DNA from: Lysobacteraceae bacterium PS02065
GTDB taxonomy: Bacteria > Pseudomonadota > Gammaproteobacteria > Xanthomonadales > Rhodanobacteraceae
Direction: 5' to 3'
Assembly (NCBI GenBank): GCA_029959555.1
Contig: JASCPI010000048.1
Location: 1 to 38,317, forward strand
Length of the DNA stretch: 38,317 bases
The notes under the pieces were generated by a model. It had not been told where the DNA came from and searched no databases. It saw only the letters and a program-made list of their open reading frames with translations. Position numbers and translations under genes: made by a program. Numbering within the stretch: the stretch's first letter is position 1; each line of letters opens with the position of its first letter. Shown one piece after another: positions 15,103 to 23,280 of this stretch.

Positions 15103-15864
15103 ATGGAACAACAGGCCTTGGGCACCGGCGAGATGCGCTTCATCATCCTCGTCGTCGGCCTCGTCACGCTCGCCCTGATCTATCTTTTCGGGCGTCCGCG
15201 CAAGCCGGGGCAGGGCACGCGCAAGCCGCCGCCGTCGCGCGGCACGAACGGCGAGCGCGTCGAGCCGACCTTCGATGGCGACGACGACACCGATCGTCTC
15301 GACGCCGCCACCGAAGGTGACGGCGAGCAGCTCGATCTGCTCGGCGATGCCGCCGATGCGGAGCCGCGCGCGCCGAAGCTGCCGCCGCGCCCGCTCGTCG
15401 GTGTGCGGCCCGAAGGTCCGATCGACCGCATCGTCACGGTGTTCGTGTGCGCGCGTCCCGGCGAGACGATCACCGGCAGCGACCTCGTCGTCGCGGCCGA
15501 GAAGGCCGGCCTCGTGTTCGGCGACCGCGGCATCTTCCACCGCATGCTCGCCGGCAAGCATGAGAAAGGCCCGATCTTCAGCATGGCCAACATGGTCAAG
15601 CCGGGTCATTTCGACATGGCCCGCGTCGACACGCTGGCCACGCCGGGCGTCACGTTCTTCCTCGCGCTGCCGGGCCCGCTGCCCGCACTGGATGCCTGGG
15701 ACGCGCTGCTGCCGACCGCGCAGCGCCTCGCCGAGCTGCTCGACGCGAGTGTGCTCGACGAGAAGCGCAACACGCTCGGCCGCCAGGGCATCGCGCACAT
15801 CCGCGACGAGCTGCGCGCCTGGGACCGCAAGCAGGAAAGCACGCAGATCCGTCCGCATCGCTGA
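15103..15864 (+). CDS. zipA: Cell division protein ZipA
   Basis: ZipA tethers FtsZ to the inner membrane and helps recruit later divisome proteins. The 253-residue protein has an N-terminal membrane anchor at residues 11-30 (MRFIILVVGLVTLALIYLFG), a charged, Pro/Asp-rich linker to about residue 100, and the C-terminal FtsZ-binding domain (VTVFVCARPGETITGSDLV, FGDRGIFHRML, FSMANMVKPGHFD, FLALPGPLPALDAWD). The anchor has an N-out/C-in layout, as in the family. AGGAGG lies just upstream of the ATG. It is 22 bp after smc. In relatives ligA usually comes next; here a hairpin and a phasin gene follow instead. Confidence 0.94.
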   Translation: MEQQALGTGEMRFIILVVGLVTLALIYLFGRPRKPGQGTRKPPPSRGTNGERVEPTFDGDDDTDRLDAATEGDGEQLDLLGDAADAEPRAPKLPPRPLVGVRPEGPIDRIVTVFVCARPGETITGSDLVVAAEKAGLVFGDRGIFHRMLAGKHEKGPIFSMANMVKPGHFDMARVDTLATPGVTFFLALPGPLPALDAWDALLPTAQRLAELLDASVLDEKRNTLGRQGIAHIRDELRAWDRKQESTQIRPHR

Positions 15865-15879
15865 GTGGGAGGAGCGTGT

Positions 15880-15908
15880 CCGTCGCGACGGCTGAACCCT
15901 CGCGACGG
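15880..15908. terminator. Hairpin after zipA
   Basis: Arms CCGTCGCGA and TCGCGACGG (9 bp, perfect) flank an 11-base loop, 16 bases after the zipA stop. There is no T tract, so it may be a weak or Rho-assisted terminator, or an RNA 3'-end protector. Confidence 0.4.
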
Positions 15909-16047
15909 ATGAGCGGCCGCTTCACGCGCATCGGTCGCGCGTCTCCTGCGCCGGCAGGCGTGCACGCGGTAGTGTGATTACTCGATGTGCGCGGCCGATC
16001 ATCGCCACCCTCGCCGCAGCGTGCGGTGTCCCTGGAGGAACGATGCG

Positions 16048-16440
16048 ATGACCAAGCAGATCAAGGCCCGCCGTGCGGGCACCGTGGTGGCGAAGGACGA
16101 CGTGGCTCGCAAGCTGTGGCTGGCCGGCCTCGGCGCGTTCTCGCTCGCGCGCAAACAGGCGCTGGCGACGTTCGACGTGCTCGCCGCCGAAGGCGAGTCG
16201 CTGCGCGCACGCGGCGGCACCTACGCGCGCAGCGTCGCGCGCGATGCGCAGACCGTCGCGAGCGTGCGCTTCAAGCCCGTGCGCGAGCGCCTCGTCGCGG
16301 TCCGCGCGCAGGCCGAAGCGGCCCTCGAGCGCGGCACCGGACGCGTGCTCTCGTACGCCGGCGTGCCGTCCAAGGCCGACGTCGATGCGCTGATCGCGCG
16401 CGTCGATGCGCTTTCGAAGCGCGTGCGCGCGCGCCGCTGA
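16048..16440 (+). CDS. Short phasin-family granule-associated protein
   Basis: A 130-residue protein of the PhaI/PhaF phasin type (poly(hydroxyalkanoate) granule-associated). It carries the family core KLWLAGLGAFSLARKQAL, a Lys/Arg-rich amphipathic helix region, and the C-terminal GVPSKADVDALIARVDALSK segment that forms a short coiled coil. Phasins coat storage granules and set their number and size. The N-terminus is basic (TKQIKARRAG). An SD GGAGGA sits 8 bases before the ATG at 16048; a longer start upstream is unlikely. It is isolated between zipA (183 bp upstream) and a terminator, and resembles the longer phasin at 25320-25955 in both core motifs. Confidence 0.85.
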   Translation: MTKQIKARRAGTVVAKDDVARKLWLAGLGAFSLARKQALATFDVLAAEGESLRARGGTYARSVARDAQTVASVRFKPVRERLVAVRAQAEAALERGTGRVLSYAGVPSKADVDALIARVDALSKRVRARR

Positions 16441-16478
16441 GCCCACCGACCGGCGCACGCGCGCCGGACGTGTTCCGA

Positions 16479-16514
16479 CGAAAGCCGCTGCCCCGCAGCG
16501 GCTTTCGTGTTTTC
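16479..16514 (+). terminator. Rho-independent terminator after the short phasin gene
   Basis: A perfect 12-bp stem (CGAAAGCCGCTG with CAGCGGCTTTCG) with loop CCCCG is followed by TGTTTTC. It lies 39 bases after the phasin stop, in the spacer before the convergent alpha-2-macroglobulin gene. Confidence 0.8.
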
Positions 16515-16560
16515 GGGGCTGCTTTCCACGCCACGGCATGTGACGGAACAGGACGGCCCG

Positions 16561-19500
16561 TCAGTCGTGCGTCGACGTGGATGCGATGCGCAGTCGCGTC
16601 GATGCCGTGCGCGCCTGCGTCGCGTTGCCGTACATGAGTTCGGCCACGGCCGGTGCAGCGAGATAGTCGCCGGCGTTGCCGACGCGCGCGAAGTAGTGGA
16701 CCTCGTGCGTTCCGGCCGGCAGGTACTCCGCGTAGAAGCGTGGTGAACGCGGATCGAGCTTGCGCGTCGCGAAGTACCCGCTGCCGGTGTCGGACACGCT
16801 CTCCAGGGTCACGCCGGCGACGCCGCCCAGGCTGAGGTCGGTTGGCTGCAGGCCACCGGCGACCGCATCCGTCAGCGCGACGAAGTGGCGCGGCGCGGCG
16901 GTCGTGACGACGAGCGTCGTGCGTATCCAGTCGCTGTCGCGGAGCGTGACGTTCGCAACCGGCACCCAGGTTCCGTCGCGCAACACGCCGTGATGCCGAT
17001 CGATGGCCAGGCCCATCGCGGAGGGCAACGCTTCACGCATCTCCTCGTCGTACTCGGCGGTGGCGACGAAGCCCAGCGCGGCTTTGCCGGCCGTTTTGCT
17101 GCCGAGTCCGAAGACGGTTCCGGCGGGCGCAGTACCCCGCCAGCGTGCCGGTTCGCCGGTTGCGGGCACGACCAACGCATCGCGGGTCTCGCCGTGCGTG
17201 ATCGAGACCGTCGACGTCACGGCCGTCGCATGCGGCGGTTCGGCGGCACGGGCGGCGATCAGGCAGCGCGCGCCGGTCTGCGTGTCGACCGCAGGCTGGC
17301 CGCCCGCGTGGAGGTCGACGAGGCCGCGCATGAGTTGCGCATCGGTGCCGGGTGGTGCGAGGTCGGGATGCCGTGCGACGAGCTCGATCAGCGTGCAATG
17401 CACGGCCATGTCCGATCCCATCCAGCGGTCGCTTCTCGTCGCGGCACGGAAGCTGCGAGTGCCCGCCTTCAACGGCGCTTCGGCCAGGAGCGACGAGAGT
17501 GCGTCGCGTGCGACAGCCGGCGAGCGTGTCGCGAGCTGGCGCACGACGGCCGTGCGTGCGGGCGCGGACAGCGTCGTCCACGCCGTGCTTCCCGGCGCCA
17601 CCGGGGGCGTCTTCGCACCGATCGCGGCGGCGGCGATGACGGCGTCGTCGTGGCGTACGTCGCTTCGGTCGCTCCCCGCCGGGGACTTGGCGCGCTTGCC
17701 GAGGAACGTACGCGCGTCGTCGAGAACGTCCTCGCGCACCGCGTAGCCGAGGTCACTCAGCAGGGTGAGGGCTTCGAGCGAGTAGGCCGTCAGCGCGGCT
17801 TCGCCGCGCTCCTCGTCGTACACGATGCCCGGCAGGCGCGGAAAATAGCGAAAGCTGCCGTTCTCGTCCTGGAACACCGCGCTGTTGTCGAGCGCCTCCT
17901 GCACGACGGCGCGCGCATCGGACCATGCCGCATGGTCGCGTTCGATCGCGATCGCCGCGGCCACGGCACGGCTCAGGATCTGCTCCCAGCAGCGGTGCGG
18001 GTAATCACGCAGGTCGTCGATCCACTGGCGCGCCCACGCCCCCATGCCGCGTGTCGCCTCGATCGAGACGTCGGCGGCGACCGTGCCCTCGGGCAGCGCC
18101 GGAAGCGCGAGTCGCACGCCCTCGTCGGTGATCCAGCCGGCCTGGGTCCTGCGCGTGCGTCGAATGGTCGTGGCGATTTCGGTGTTCGCGCCGACCGCGT
18201 CCCAATCGCCGCCACCTTCGATGCGGGCGGTGGTGGTCAGCGATCCCGGAGTCTGTGCCTTCAGCGGTGTCCTGATGCTGCGTTGGCCTTGCGGCGCCAG
18301 CACGAAGCGGCGCGAGATCGTGTCGGATACGCCGTTGCCCGTGGTGTCGATGTGGGCCACGACCTTCCGCGGCATCGTGCCGGACTGCCGTGCATGGACC
18401 GCCAGTACGGCCTCGTCACCCGAGAACACGCGTACCGGCGCCTGCACGCGCGCCTCGAGCGGCAGTCCGCTTTCGAGGGCCGCATCGGTCATGTCGAAGT
18501 GGCCGTCATCGTCGCTGCTCCACGCGACCGCGCGCCAGCGTGTGAGGTTGTCGGGCAGGGTGATCGTCCATGTGCGCGATTCGCCCGGCGCGAGGCGCGC
18601 ACCGGGCATCCAGAACGCGGTATCGGCGAAACGCGAGCGCAGCGCGTCGTCGACGAGGCCGGCCGCGGAGGCGCGCTCCTTCACGCCGCGGACCGGCGCC
18701 TGGCCCTCCGTGAACACATCCACGCGCTCGATACGCGAGCCCGTCACGACGACGCTCTCGAGTCGGTCGGAGCCGATGCTGAAGACCGGTGCGGATGATT
18801 CGATGTCGGCGCGCCGCAGCGGACCGCGAGGAACTCTTGCCTGGAGATTCCATGCGCCCTCGTTCCATCCGCTGAAGTCGTACCGGTTGAAGCCGTTGCC
18901 GGTGTACTCGTTCGCGCCGATCCAGTGTGGGCCGTGCGGGTCCGAATACTCGAGCCTGTTTCCCGCGAGGGCGCGCAAGGCATCGTCCATGACCGCGACG
19001 ACGACGTCGCGTGCTGCCGACGAGGTATTCGTCGCCGTGAAGCTGATCTCACGGCCTGGGCGTGACGTGGCGTCCGCGAACGCGACGGTGATCGGTGGCT
19101 TCGCCTCGGGATCGACGGGAATCACGACATCGAGCGAGGTCCACTCCACGCGTGGCGGCACGCGGTACCCCGCGGGAAGGTCGACATGGTGGCGGGTCGT
19201 GCGTACGGCAGCCCACAGCTCGATCTCGCCTTGCGCATCGGCTGGAAGGTCGAGCGCGAACACCTGGTGATCGCCCTCGATGCGCGCGGCATGATGGCCG
19301 AGGATGCGGTCGCCGCGCGCGAAGACGAACAGCACGTCGCTCGCACCGTGGGCGTGCTCGAGCACGAGACGAAGCGTGGTCGCGGCGTGCCCGGGTTCTT
19401 CGAGAAGTTCGAGCGATGTCTGCTTGCCGCGTGCGCTCGTTCGGTTGCCTTCACCGTCATGGCGCACATGCACATAACGCGCGAGGCGGGTGGGTGCCGC

Positions 19501-22140
19501 GTCGCCCGACGTCGCCTCGAACACGTACCAGCCGCTGCGCGTGCGCGCGACGTCACACGCGGTCGGCGCCGTTCCGGCGAGCGTGCAGCTCGCCAGCGTC
19601 TCGTTGGATGCGGGGGCCGGCTCGCTTCCGTTGCCCTGGAAACTCGCCTCGACCTTCACTTGTGCATCCGGCAAGGTTCGGCCTTGCGCGTCGATGACGA
19701 CCGCCGCGAACGTGATCGGGGTCGTCGCGTCGATCCAGGCCGGCTCGCTGCGCAGGCCGACGAACCGATCGTGGCGCGTGTAGTGCACCTGTGCCGCACG
19801 CGTGATGGTGTCCTCGCGATCCGACAGACCGACCGAAGCCGTCACTTTGAGCAACCCGAATGGGGGCAGCTTCAGTGCGCTCTCGGGGTCGCGCGACACG
19901 AAACGGACCGGAATCTCGATGCGCGCACGTCCCTTCGCGTCGGTCGTGTCGTGCAGGCTGGCTTCGTCCGCGACGGGCAGGCCGCCAGCGGCATCGTTGT
20001 CGTTCACGTCGATGAACGTGTAGGCCGCATGTGCGGGGAATGCGTTCGACGGCGACAGCGGCGTGAGCATGGTCTGGAGCTTGTTGACCGTGACGCCGGC
20101 GGCGGCACCCCCCGAGTAATAGCCGGCCTCGACGTCGAGCGCGAACGTGTCGCCATCGCGCAGCAAAGTGGCCGGCGAGGTCGCATCGGTCCAGAGGTCC
20201 TGGGCACGATGCGTGCCGACGAAGAAGCACGCTCCGGTCTGGTCGTCGTTCCTGTAGGAATCGTCCGTGAGCACGGGCCCGATGCAGTAATCGTCGTCGT
20301 CGAGATGGGCCGGCAGCGCGAGTTCGCCCGACAGGCCGTCGCCATCGCGTGCAGTCGCAGGCCACGTGAGCAGCGGCTTCTCGTCAAACAGTTTCCTCAG
20401 CGCGAGCAGTGGTGCGGCCTTGCGCGACGTCGGCAGGTAACGTCCGCCGGAGGCCTCGCGATGCCAGAGGCGGTAGCGCACGGTGTTGCCCGCACGGTAC
20501 AGCGGGCGGTCGGTGACGCCCCAGTACGCCTCGTCCGCGCGATCGCCGATGTCGGTATGGCCCATTGCGAGTACGGCGACGGTCGGGTGTGCGTCTACGT
20601 CCGTGAGTCGTGCGCGCACGGTCCACTTCGGCGAAGACTCATCGTCCTCGTCATTCGGGGAAAGTTCGAATCGTGCGACGCCGTCCGCGCCCGTCTCGGC
20701 CTCGGCCACGACGCGTCCGTCGCGCAGCAGCTCGAGCGGGATCGCGCCGAGCGCACGCCCGTCGTCCCACGCATGCGCCCAGGCGATGACGTCGCGGCGG
20801 CCGCTCATCGCGAGCAGGTCGATGGAGGGGGCTGCGATCTCCATGGGCCTAGAACGTTCCGACGCCGGACGAAGAGACGCCCAGCCGCCCTCGGCGATCG
20901 CGGCAGCGATGGTCGCGGAGTGGATCGGCTGGGGGCGGTTCCTGCGCCAGCCACGTGTGCGACCCTCGTCCTTCGCGTTCTCGTGACCGATCGCCTCGAC
21001 CGTGAATGGGAGGTTGCGTGCGTTGACCGACCAGGCGAGCTGTTCGGGGAGTTTGCGCTCGGCAAGCAGGTGCTTCGAATACGCCGAGGCGATCACGGGA
21101 GGTTGGTCGCCGGTCGCGATGCGGAGCTCGACGTCTTCGGCGAGCGTATCCCCGCCGCTGCGCATCGACGCGGGCAGCGTGACGCGAACCCGCTTGCGTG
21201 GTTCGTCGAGGACGAGCAGCACGGTATGCGACGGTGCCTTCGCGCCGCGTGGCGAGTAGCTGCCGCCGCTGAAGGTGTCGCTGCGCTTCGTGTCCAGGCG
21301 CATCGGCGCGCGCAGGCTGCGCGCGAAGGCTTCGATCGCGTCGGCGTCGGGCGCGCGCGAGAACGCGAGCGTGATCATGCCGGGCTGGCAACGCAGGTGG
21401 CGTGCGTCGGCGGGGCGTTTCCTGCCGTCGACGGGGTCGGTGCAGGTCGCCTCGCGGAGCCGGAAGCGCTCGTTGATCGTCGCGTCGGCGAGGACTTCGT
21501 CCTGAAGGCCCTCGAGCGGGCCGGCCTTCGACTTCAGGCCCGGGCGGATGGCCAGCACGAGCTTGGCGTCACGCGGAATCGAGGCAGGCAGGACCACCTC
21601 GGTGTGGCCGCTGTCGTAGCGGCCTTCCGGCGGCACGTCGCGCAGCACGACCGGATGCTCGACATCGGCGATGGTGAGGCGCAGCACGCCGGTGATCGCC
21701 TGAGTCTCGATGTCGTCGTCACGGTGCAGCTCGAGCGTCGGCAGGCCGTCGTTCCATTTCGCGATCGAAGCTCGCAGCTTCGGCCGGTCGGTCTCCGCCT
21801 CGAGATCGAAAGCGGGCAGTGCCTCGCCCGTCCGTGTGACGAGTCCTGCGGGAATCCGGATGCGATAGCGCGTGGCAGCGGATGCCTTCGTGTCATCGGC
21901 GAACGTGCAGGAGAGCCGCGTGTCCGACGACCAGTGGCAACGCGTCGGCAAGGCGGGGGTCAGCGTCAGCCAGTCATCTCTTGTCGCGTTGCTCCAGCTG
22001 TCCATCGGCTGCGGGAACGTGAGGTTGAGGTACCCGCGCGAGATGTCCGCCTTCGGCGCTGCATCGGTGTCCGCAGCGTGTGCCGTGGGGCAGGGTGCCG
22101 CCAGCAGCAGAGCGAGAGCGAGCACGCATCCCCTGTGCAT
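16561..22140 (-). CDS. Bacterial alpha-2-macroglobulin with thioester motif and TonB-box-like segment
   Basis: A 1859-residue exported protein of the alpha-2-macroglobulin (A2M) protease-trap family. The Sec signal peptide ends at AHA near residue 22; no lipobox Cys, so it is not a lipoprotein. N-terminal MG-type beta domains occupy about 25-530. The MG2 signature YWGVTDRPLYRAGNTVRYR is near 535. The A2M domain begins near 1170 (FWMPGARLAPGESRTWTI). The thioester motif is C1384-W-E-Q1387 in YPHRCWEQILSRA, followed by the alpha/alpha toroid domain; the C-terminus is an MG10-like receptor domain. A short segment SVVVTGSRIERVD near 1129-1140, in the bait-like region, resembles a TonB box. No pbpC partner is adjacent. 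The gene follows TetR by 30 bp and likely shares the ACBP transcript. Confidence 0.9.
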   Translation of the reverse strand: MHRGCVLALALLLAAPCPTAHAADTDAAPKADISRGYLNLTFPQPMDSWSNATRDDWLTLTPALPTRCHWSSDTRLSCTFADDTKASAATRYRIRIPAGLVTRTGEALPAFDLEAETDRPKLRASIAKWNDGLPTLELHRDDDIETQAITGVLRLTIADVEHPVVLRDVPPEGRYDSGHTEVVLPASIPRDAKLVLAIRPGLKSKAGPLEGLQDEVLADATINERFRLREATCTDPVDGRKRPADARHLRCQPGMITLAFSRAPDADAIEAFARSLRAPMRLDTKRSDTFSGGSYSPRGAKAPSHTVLLVLDEPRKRVRVTLPASMRSGGDTLAEDVELRIATGDQPPVIASAYSKHLLAERKLPEQLAWSVNARNLPFTVEAIGHENAKDEGRTRGWRRNRPQPIHSATIAAAIAEGGWASLRPASERSRPMEIAAPSIDLLAMSGRRDVIAWAHAWDDGRALGAIPLELLRDGRVVAEAETGADGVARFELSPNDEDDESSPKWTVRARLTDVDAHPTVAVLAMGHTDIGDRADEAYWGVTDRPLYRAGNTVRYRLWHREASGGRYLPTSRKAAPLLALRKLFDEKPLLTWPATARDGDGLSGELALPAHLDDDDYCIGPVLTDDSYRNDDQTGACFFVGTHRAQDLWTDATSPATLLRDGDTFALDVEAGYYSGGAAAGVTVNKLQTMLTPLSPSNAFPAHAAYTFIDVNDNDAAGGLPVADEASLHDTTDAKGRARIEIPVRFVSRDPESALKLPPFGLLKVTASVGLSDREDTITRAAQVHYTRHDRFVGLRSEPAWIDATTPITFAAVVIDAQGRTLPDAQVKVEASFQGNGSEPAPASNETLASCTLAGTAPTACDVARTRSGWYVFEATSGDAAPTRLARYVHVRHDGEGNRTSARGKQTSLELLEEPGHAATTLRLVLEHAHGASDVLFVFARGDRILGHHAARIEGDHQVFALDLPADAQGEIELWAAVRTTRHHVDLPAGYRVPPRVEWTSLDVVIPVDPEAKPPITVAFADATSRPGREISFTATNTSSAARDVVVAVMDDALRALAGNRLEYSDPHGPHWIGANEYTGNGFNRYDFSGWNEGAWNLQARVPRGPLRRADIESSAPVFSIGSDRLESVVVTGSRIERVDVFTEGQAPVRGVKERASAAGLVDDALRSRFADTAFWMPGARLAPGESRTWTITLPDNLTRWRAVAWSSDDDGHFDMTDAALESGLPLEARVQAPVRVFSGDEAVLAVHARQSGTMPRKVVAHIDTTGNGVSDTISRRFVLAPQGQRSIRTPLKAQTPGSLTTTARIEGGGDWDAVGANTEIATTIRRTRRTQAGWITDEGVRLALPALPEGTVAADVSIEATRGMGAWARQWIDDLRDYPHRCWEQILSRAVAAAIAIERDHAAWSDARAVVQEALDNSAVFQDENGSFRYFPRLPGIVYDEERGEAALTAYSLEALTLLSDLGYAVREDVLDDARTFLGKRAKSPAGSDRSDVRHDDAVIAAAAIGAKTPPVAPGSTAWTTLSAPARTAVVRQLATRSPAVARDALSSLLAEAPLKAGTRSFRAATRSDRWMGSDMAVHCTLIELVARHPDLAPPGTDAQLMRGLVDLHAGGQPAVDTQTGARCLIAARAAEPPHATAVTSTVSITHGETRDALVVPATGEPARWRGTAPAGTVFGLGSKTAGKAALGFVATAEYDEEMREALPSAMGLAIDRHHGVLRDGTWVPVANVTLRDSDWIRTTLVVTTAAPRHFVALTDAVAGGLQPTDLSLGGVAGVTLESVSDTGSGYFATRKLDPRSPRFYAEYLPAGTHEVHYFARVGNAGDYLAAPAVAELMYGNATQARTASTRLRIASTSTHD

Positions 22141-22170
22141 GATCGAGGTCCGTTTCGTGGTGTGGAGGCG

Positions 22171-22803
22171 TCAGCGCAGGTAAGCGCCTGCGAGTGTGTT
22201 GAGGTGCAGGCGCTCGGCGTCGCGCAGGAACGGGGCGACCAGCATCATGACCTGGTGGATGCCGCGGCCGATGTCGGGCGCTTCCTTGTCGGTGCGCGCG
22301 TGGCGCACGGCGTCGAAGTTGAGCCAGAACGTCGCCACGAGCACGATGTTCTCGGCGGTGGCGTGGATCTCGTCGGCGCTCGCGCGCAGGATCTGTGCGG
22401 CGGCGAGGCCGCGCATGACGCCGGCGGCGTTCTCGGAGGCGCGCTTGAGGATGCGCGCGAAGTGCACGCGCAGCTTGCGGTTGCGCGACAGGATGTCGAC
22501 GAGGTCGCGGTAGACGAAGCGGTACTCCCACATGCACTCGAAGACGAGGTGCAGCTGCAGCCAGACGTCCTCGAGGTTCGGCAGGCGGTCCTCGGGCACG
22601 GCCAGTGCGCTGTCGATGCGCTGCTCGTAGCGCGCGAACAGCTGGCCGATGATGTCGTCCTTGTTGCGGTAGTGGTAGTACAGGTTGCCGGGGCTGATGC
22701 CCAGTTCGTCGGCGATGTGGTTCGTCGTGACGTTCGGCTCGCCCTGCGCGTTGAACATCGCCAGCGCGGTCTCGAGGATCCTTTCCCGTGTCTGGCGTGC
22801 CAC
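22171..22803 (-). CDS. TetR/AcrR-family transcriptional regulator
   Basis: A 210-residue repressor-type protein. Residues 1-50 form the TetR HTH (RERILETALAMFNAQGEPNV, then TTNHIADELGISPGNLYYHYRNKDDII), with the near-invariant LYYHYRNK recognition helix. The remaining helical ligand domain contains WEYRFVYRDLVDILSRN and resembles regulators of fatty-acid genes in Pseudomonas and xanthomonads. It lies 24 bp after the ACBP gene and 30 bp before the alpha-2-macroglobulin gene, all leftward. The likely site of action is the 195-bp divergent spacer shared by ACBP and the acyl-CoA reductase; the likely ligand would be an acyl-CoA. Both are inference from position. Confidence 0.92.
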   Translation of the reverse strand: MARQTRERILETALAMFNAQGEPNVTTNHIADELGISPGNLYYHYRNKDDIIGQLFARYEQRIDSALAVPEDRLPNLEDVWLQLHLVFECMWEYRFVYRDLVDILSRNRKLRVHFARILKRASENAAGVMRGLAAAQILRASADEIHATAENIVLVATFWLNFDAVRHARTDKEAPDIGRGIHQVMMLVAPFLRDAERLHLNTLAGAYLR

Positions 22804-22827
22804 GCCCGGCCTTCCGTCGCTGCGCGG

Positions 22828-23085
22828 TCAGGCGCGCAGCTTGGCGACGAGGTCGATGTACTTCTGCATCGCGTCCTCGGCCTTGGTGCCCTTGAGCTTG
22901 GTCCAGGCCTCGTACTTGGCCGTGCCGACGAAGTCGAAGAAGCCCGGCTTGGGGCCCGAGACGTCGCCTTCGGCACCTTGCTTGTACAGCGCGTAGAGCT
23001 TGAGCAGCGTGTCGTTGTCGGGACGCTCGGACAGCTGCTTGACGTCTTCGGCGGCCTTCTCGAAACGGGCTTTCAGGTCGGACAT
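22828..23085 (-). CDS. Acyl-CoA-binding protein (ACBP)
   Basis: An 85-residue four-helix acyl-CoA-binding protein. It shows the family pattern DLKARFEKAAEDVKQLSERP, LLKLYALYKQGAEGD, KPGFFDFVGTAKYEAWTKLKG and AMQKYIDLVAKL, including the Tyr and Lys that contact the CoA phosphate. ACBPs hold long-chain acyl-CoA esters in the cytosol and deliver them to enzymes. They are scarce in bacteria, and this one sits head-to-head with a predicted fatty acyl-CoA reductase, a direct potential consumer. It is the first gene of a leftward unit with TetR and alpha-2-macroglobulin. A promoter TTGACC-18-TAGAAC is visible upstream. Confidence 0.93.
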   Translation of the reverse strand: MSDLKARFEKAAEDVKQLSERPDNDTLLKLYALYKQGAEGDVSGPKPGFFDFVGTAKYEAWTKLKGTKAEDAMQKYIDLVAKLRA

Positions 23086-23127
23086 GGTGCCCTCGTTCTC
23101 ATGATCCGCGTCCCCACGCGTCCGGGC

Positions 23128-23157
23128 GTTCTATCACGCGCCGACGACGAGGGTCAA
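23128..23157 (-). promoter_or_regulatory. Promoter of the ACBP-TetR-A2M unit
   Basis: Read on the minus strand, TTGACC (23157-23152) and TAGAAC (23133-23128) are separated by 18 bases. They match the sigma-70 consensus at five and four of six positions. The ACBP ATG is about 43 bases downstream. Confidence 0.5.
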
Positions 23158-23175
23158 CGCGATCCATGGCGTGCA

Positions 23176-23204
23176 TGGAAACCGCGAGGGCGGACGACTA
23201 TGCT
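23176..23204 (+). promoter_or_regulatory. Promoter of the fatty acyl-CoA reductase gene
   Basis: TGGAAA (23176-23181) and TATGCT (23199-23204) are 17 bases apart, each with four of six consensus matches. The leader would be about 70 bases and ends with the strong SD GGAGGG at 23270-23275. Its position next to the divergent ACBP promoter makes joint control by one TetR operator possible. Confidence 0.45.
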
Positions 23205-23280
23205 CGACGGGACAAGGCGTGTCGCCGACCCTCTGACGAACGGCGAGCGGCATGCCAGGAACACCCACGGGAGGGATCAC

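Noticed and set aside
10620..15167. A 1515-codon open frame antisense to smc and the PPIase gene
   Set aside because: It is the GC3-driven mirror of real genes: biased to Arg/Glu/Leu/Ala, no domain, and smc on the other strand has all SMC motifs.
19186..23280. Long plus-strand frame through the alpha-2-macroglobulin and ACBP region, in frame with the reductase
   Set aside because: The reductase starts at 23281 with a strong SD and family N-terminus; the upstream part is Arg-rich antisense sequence.
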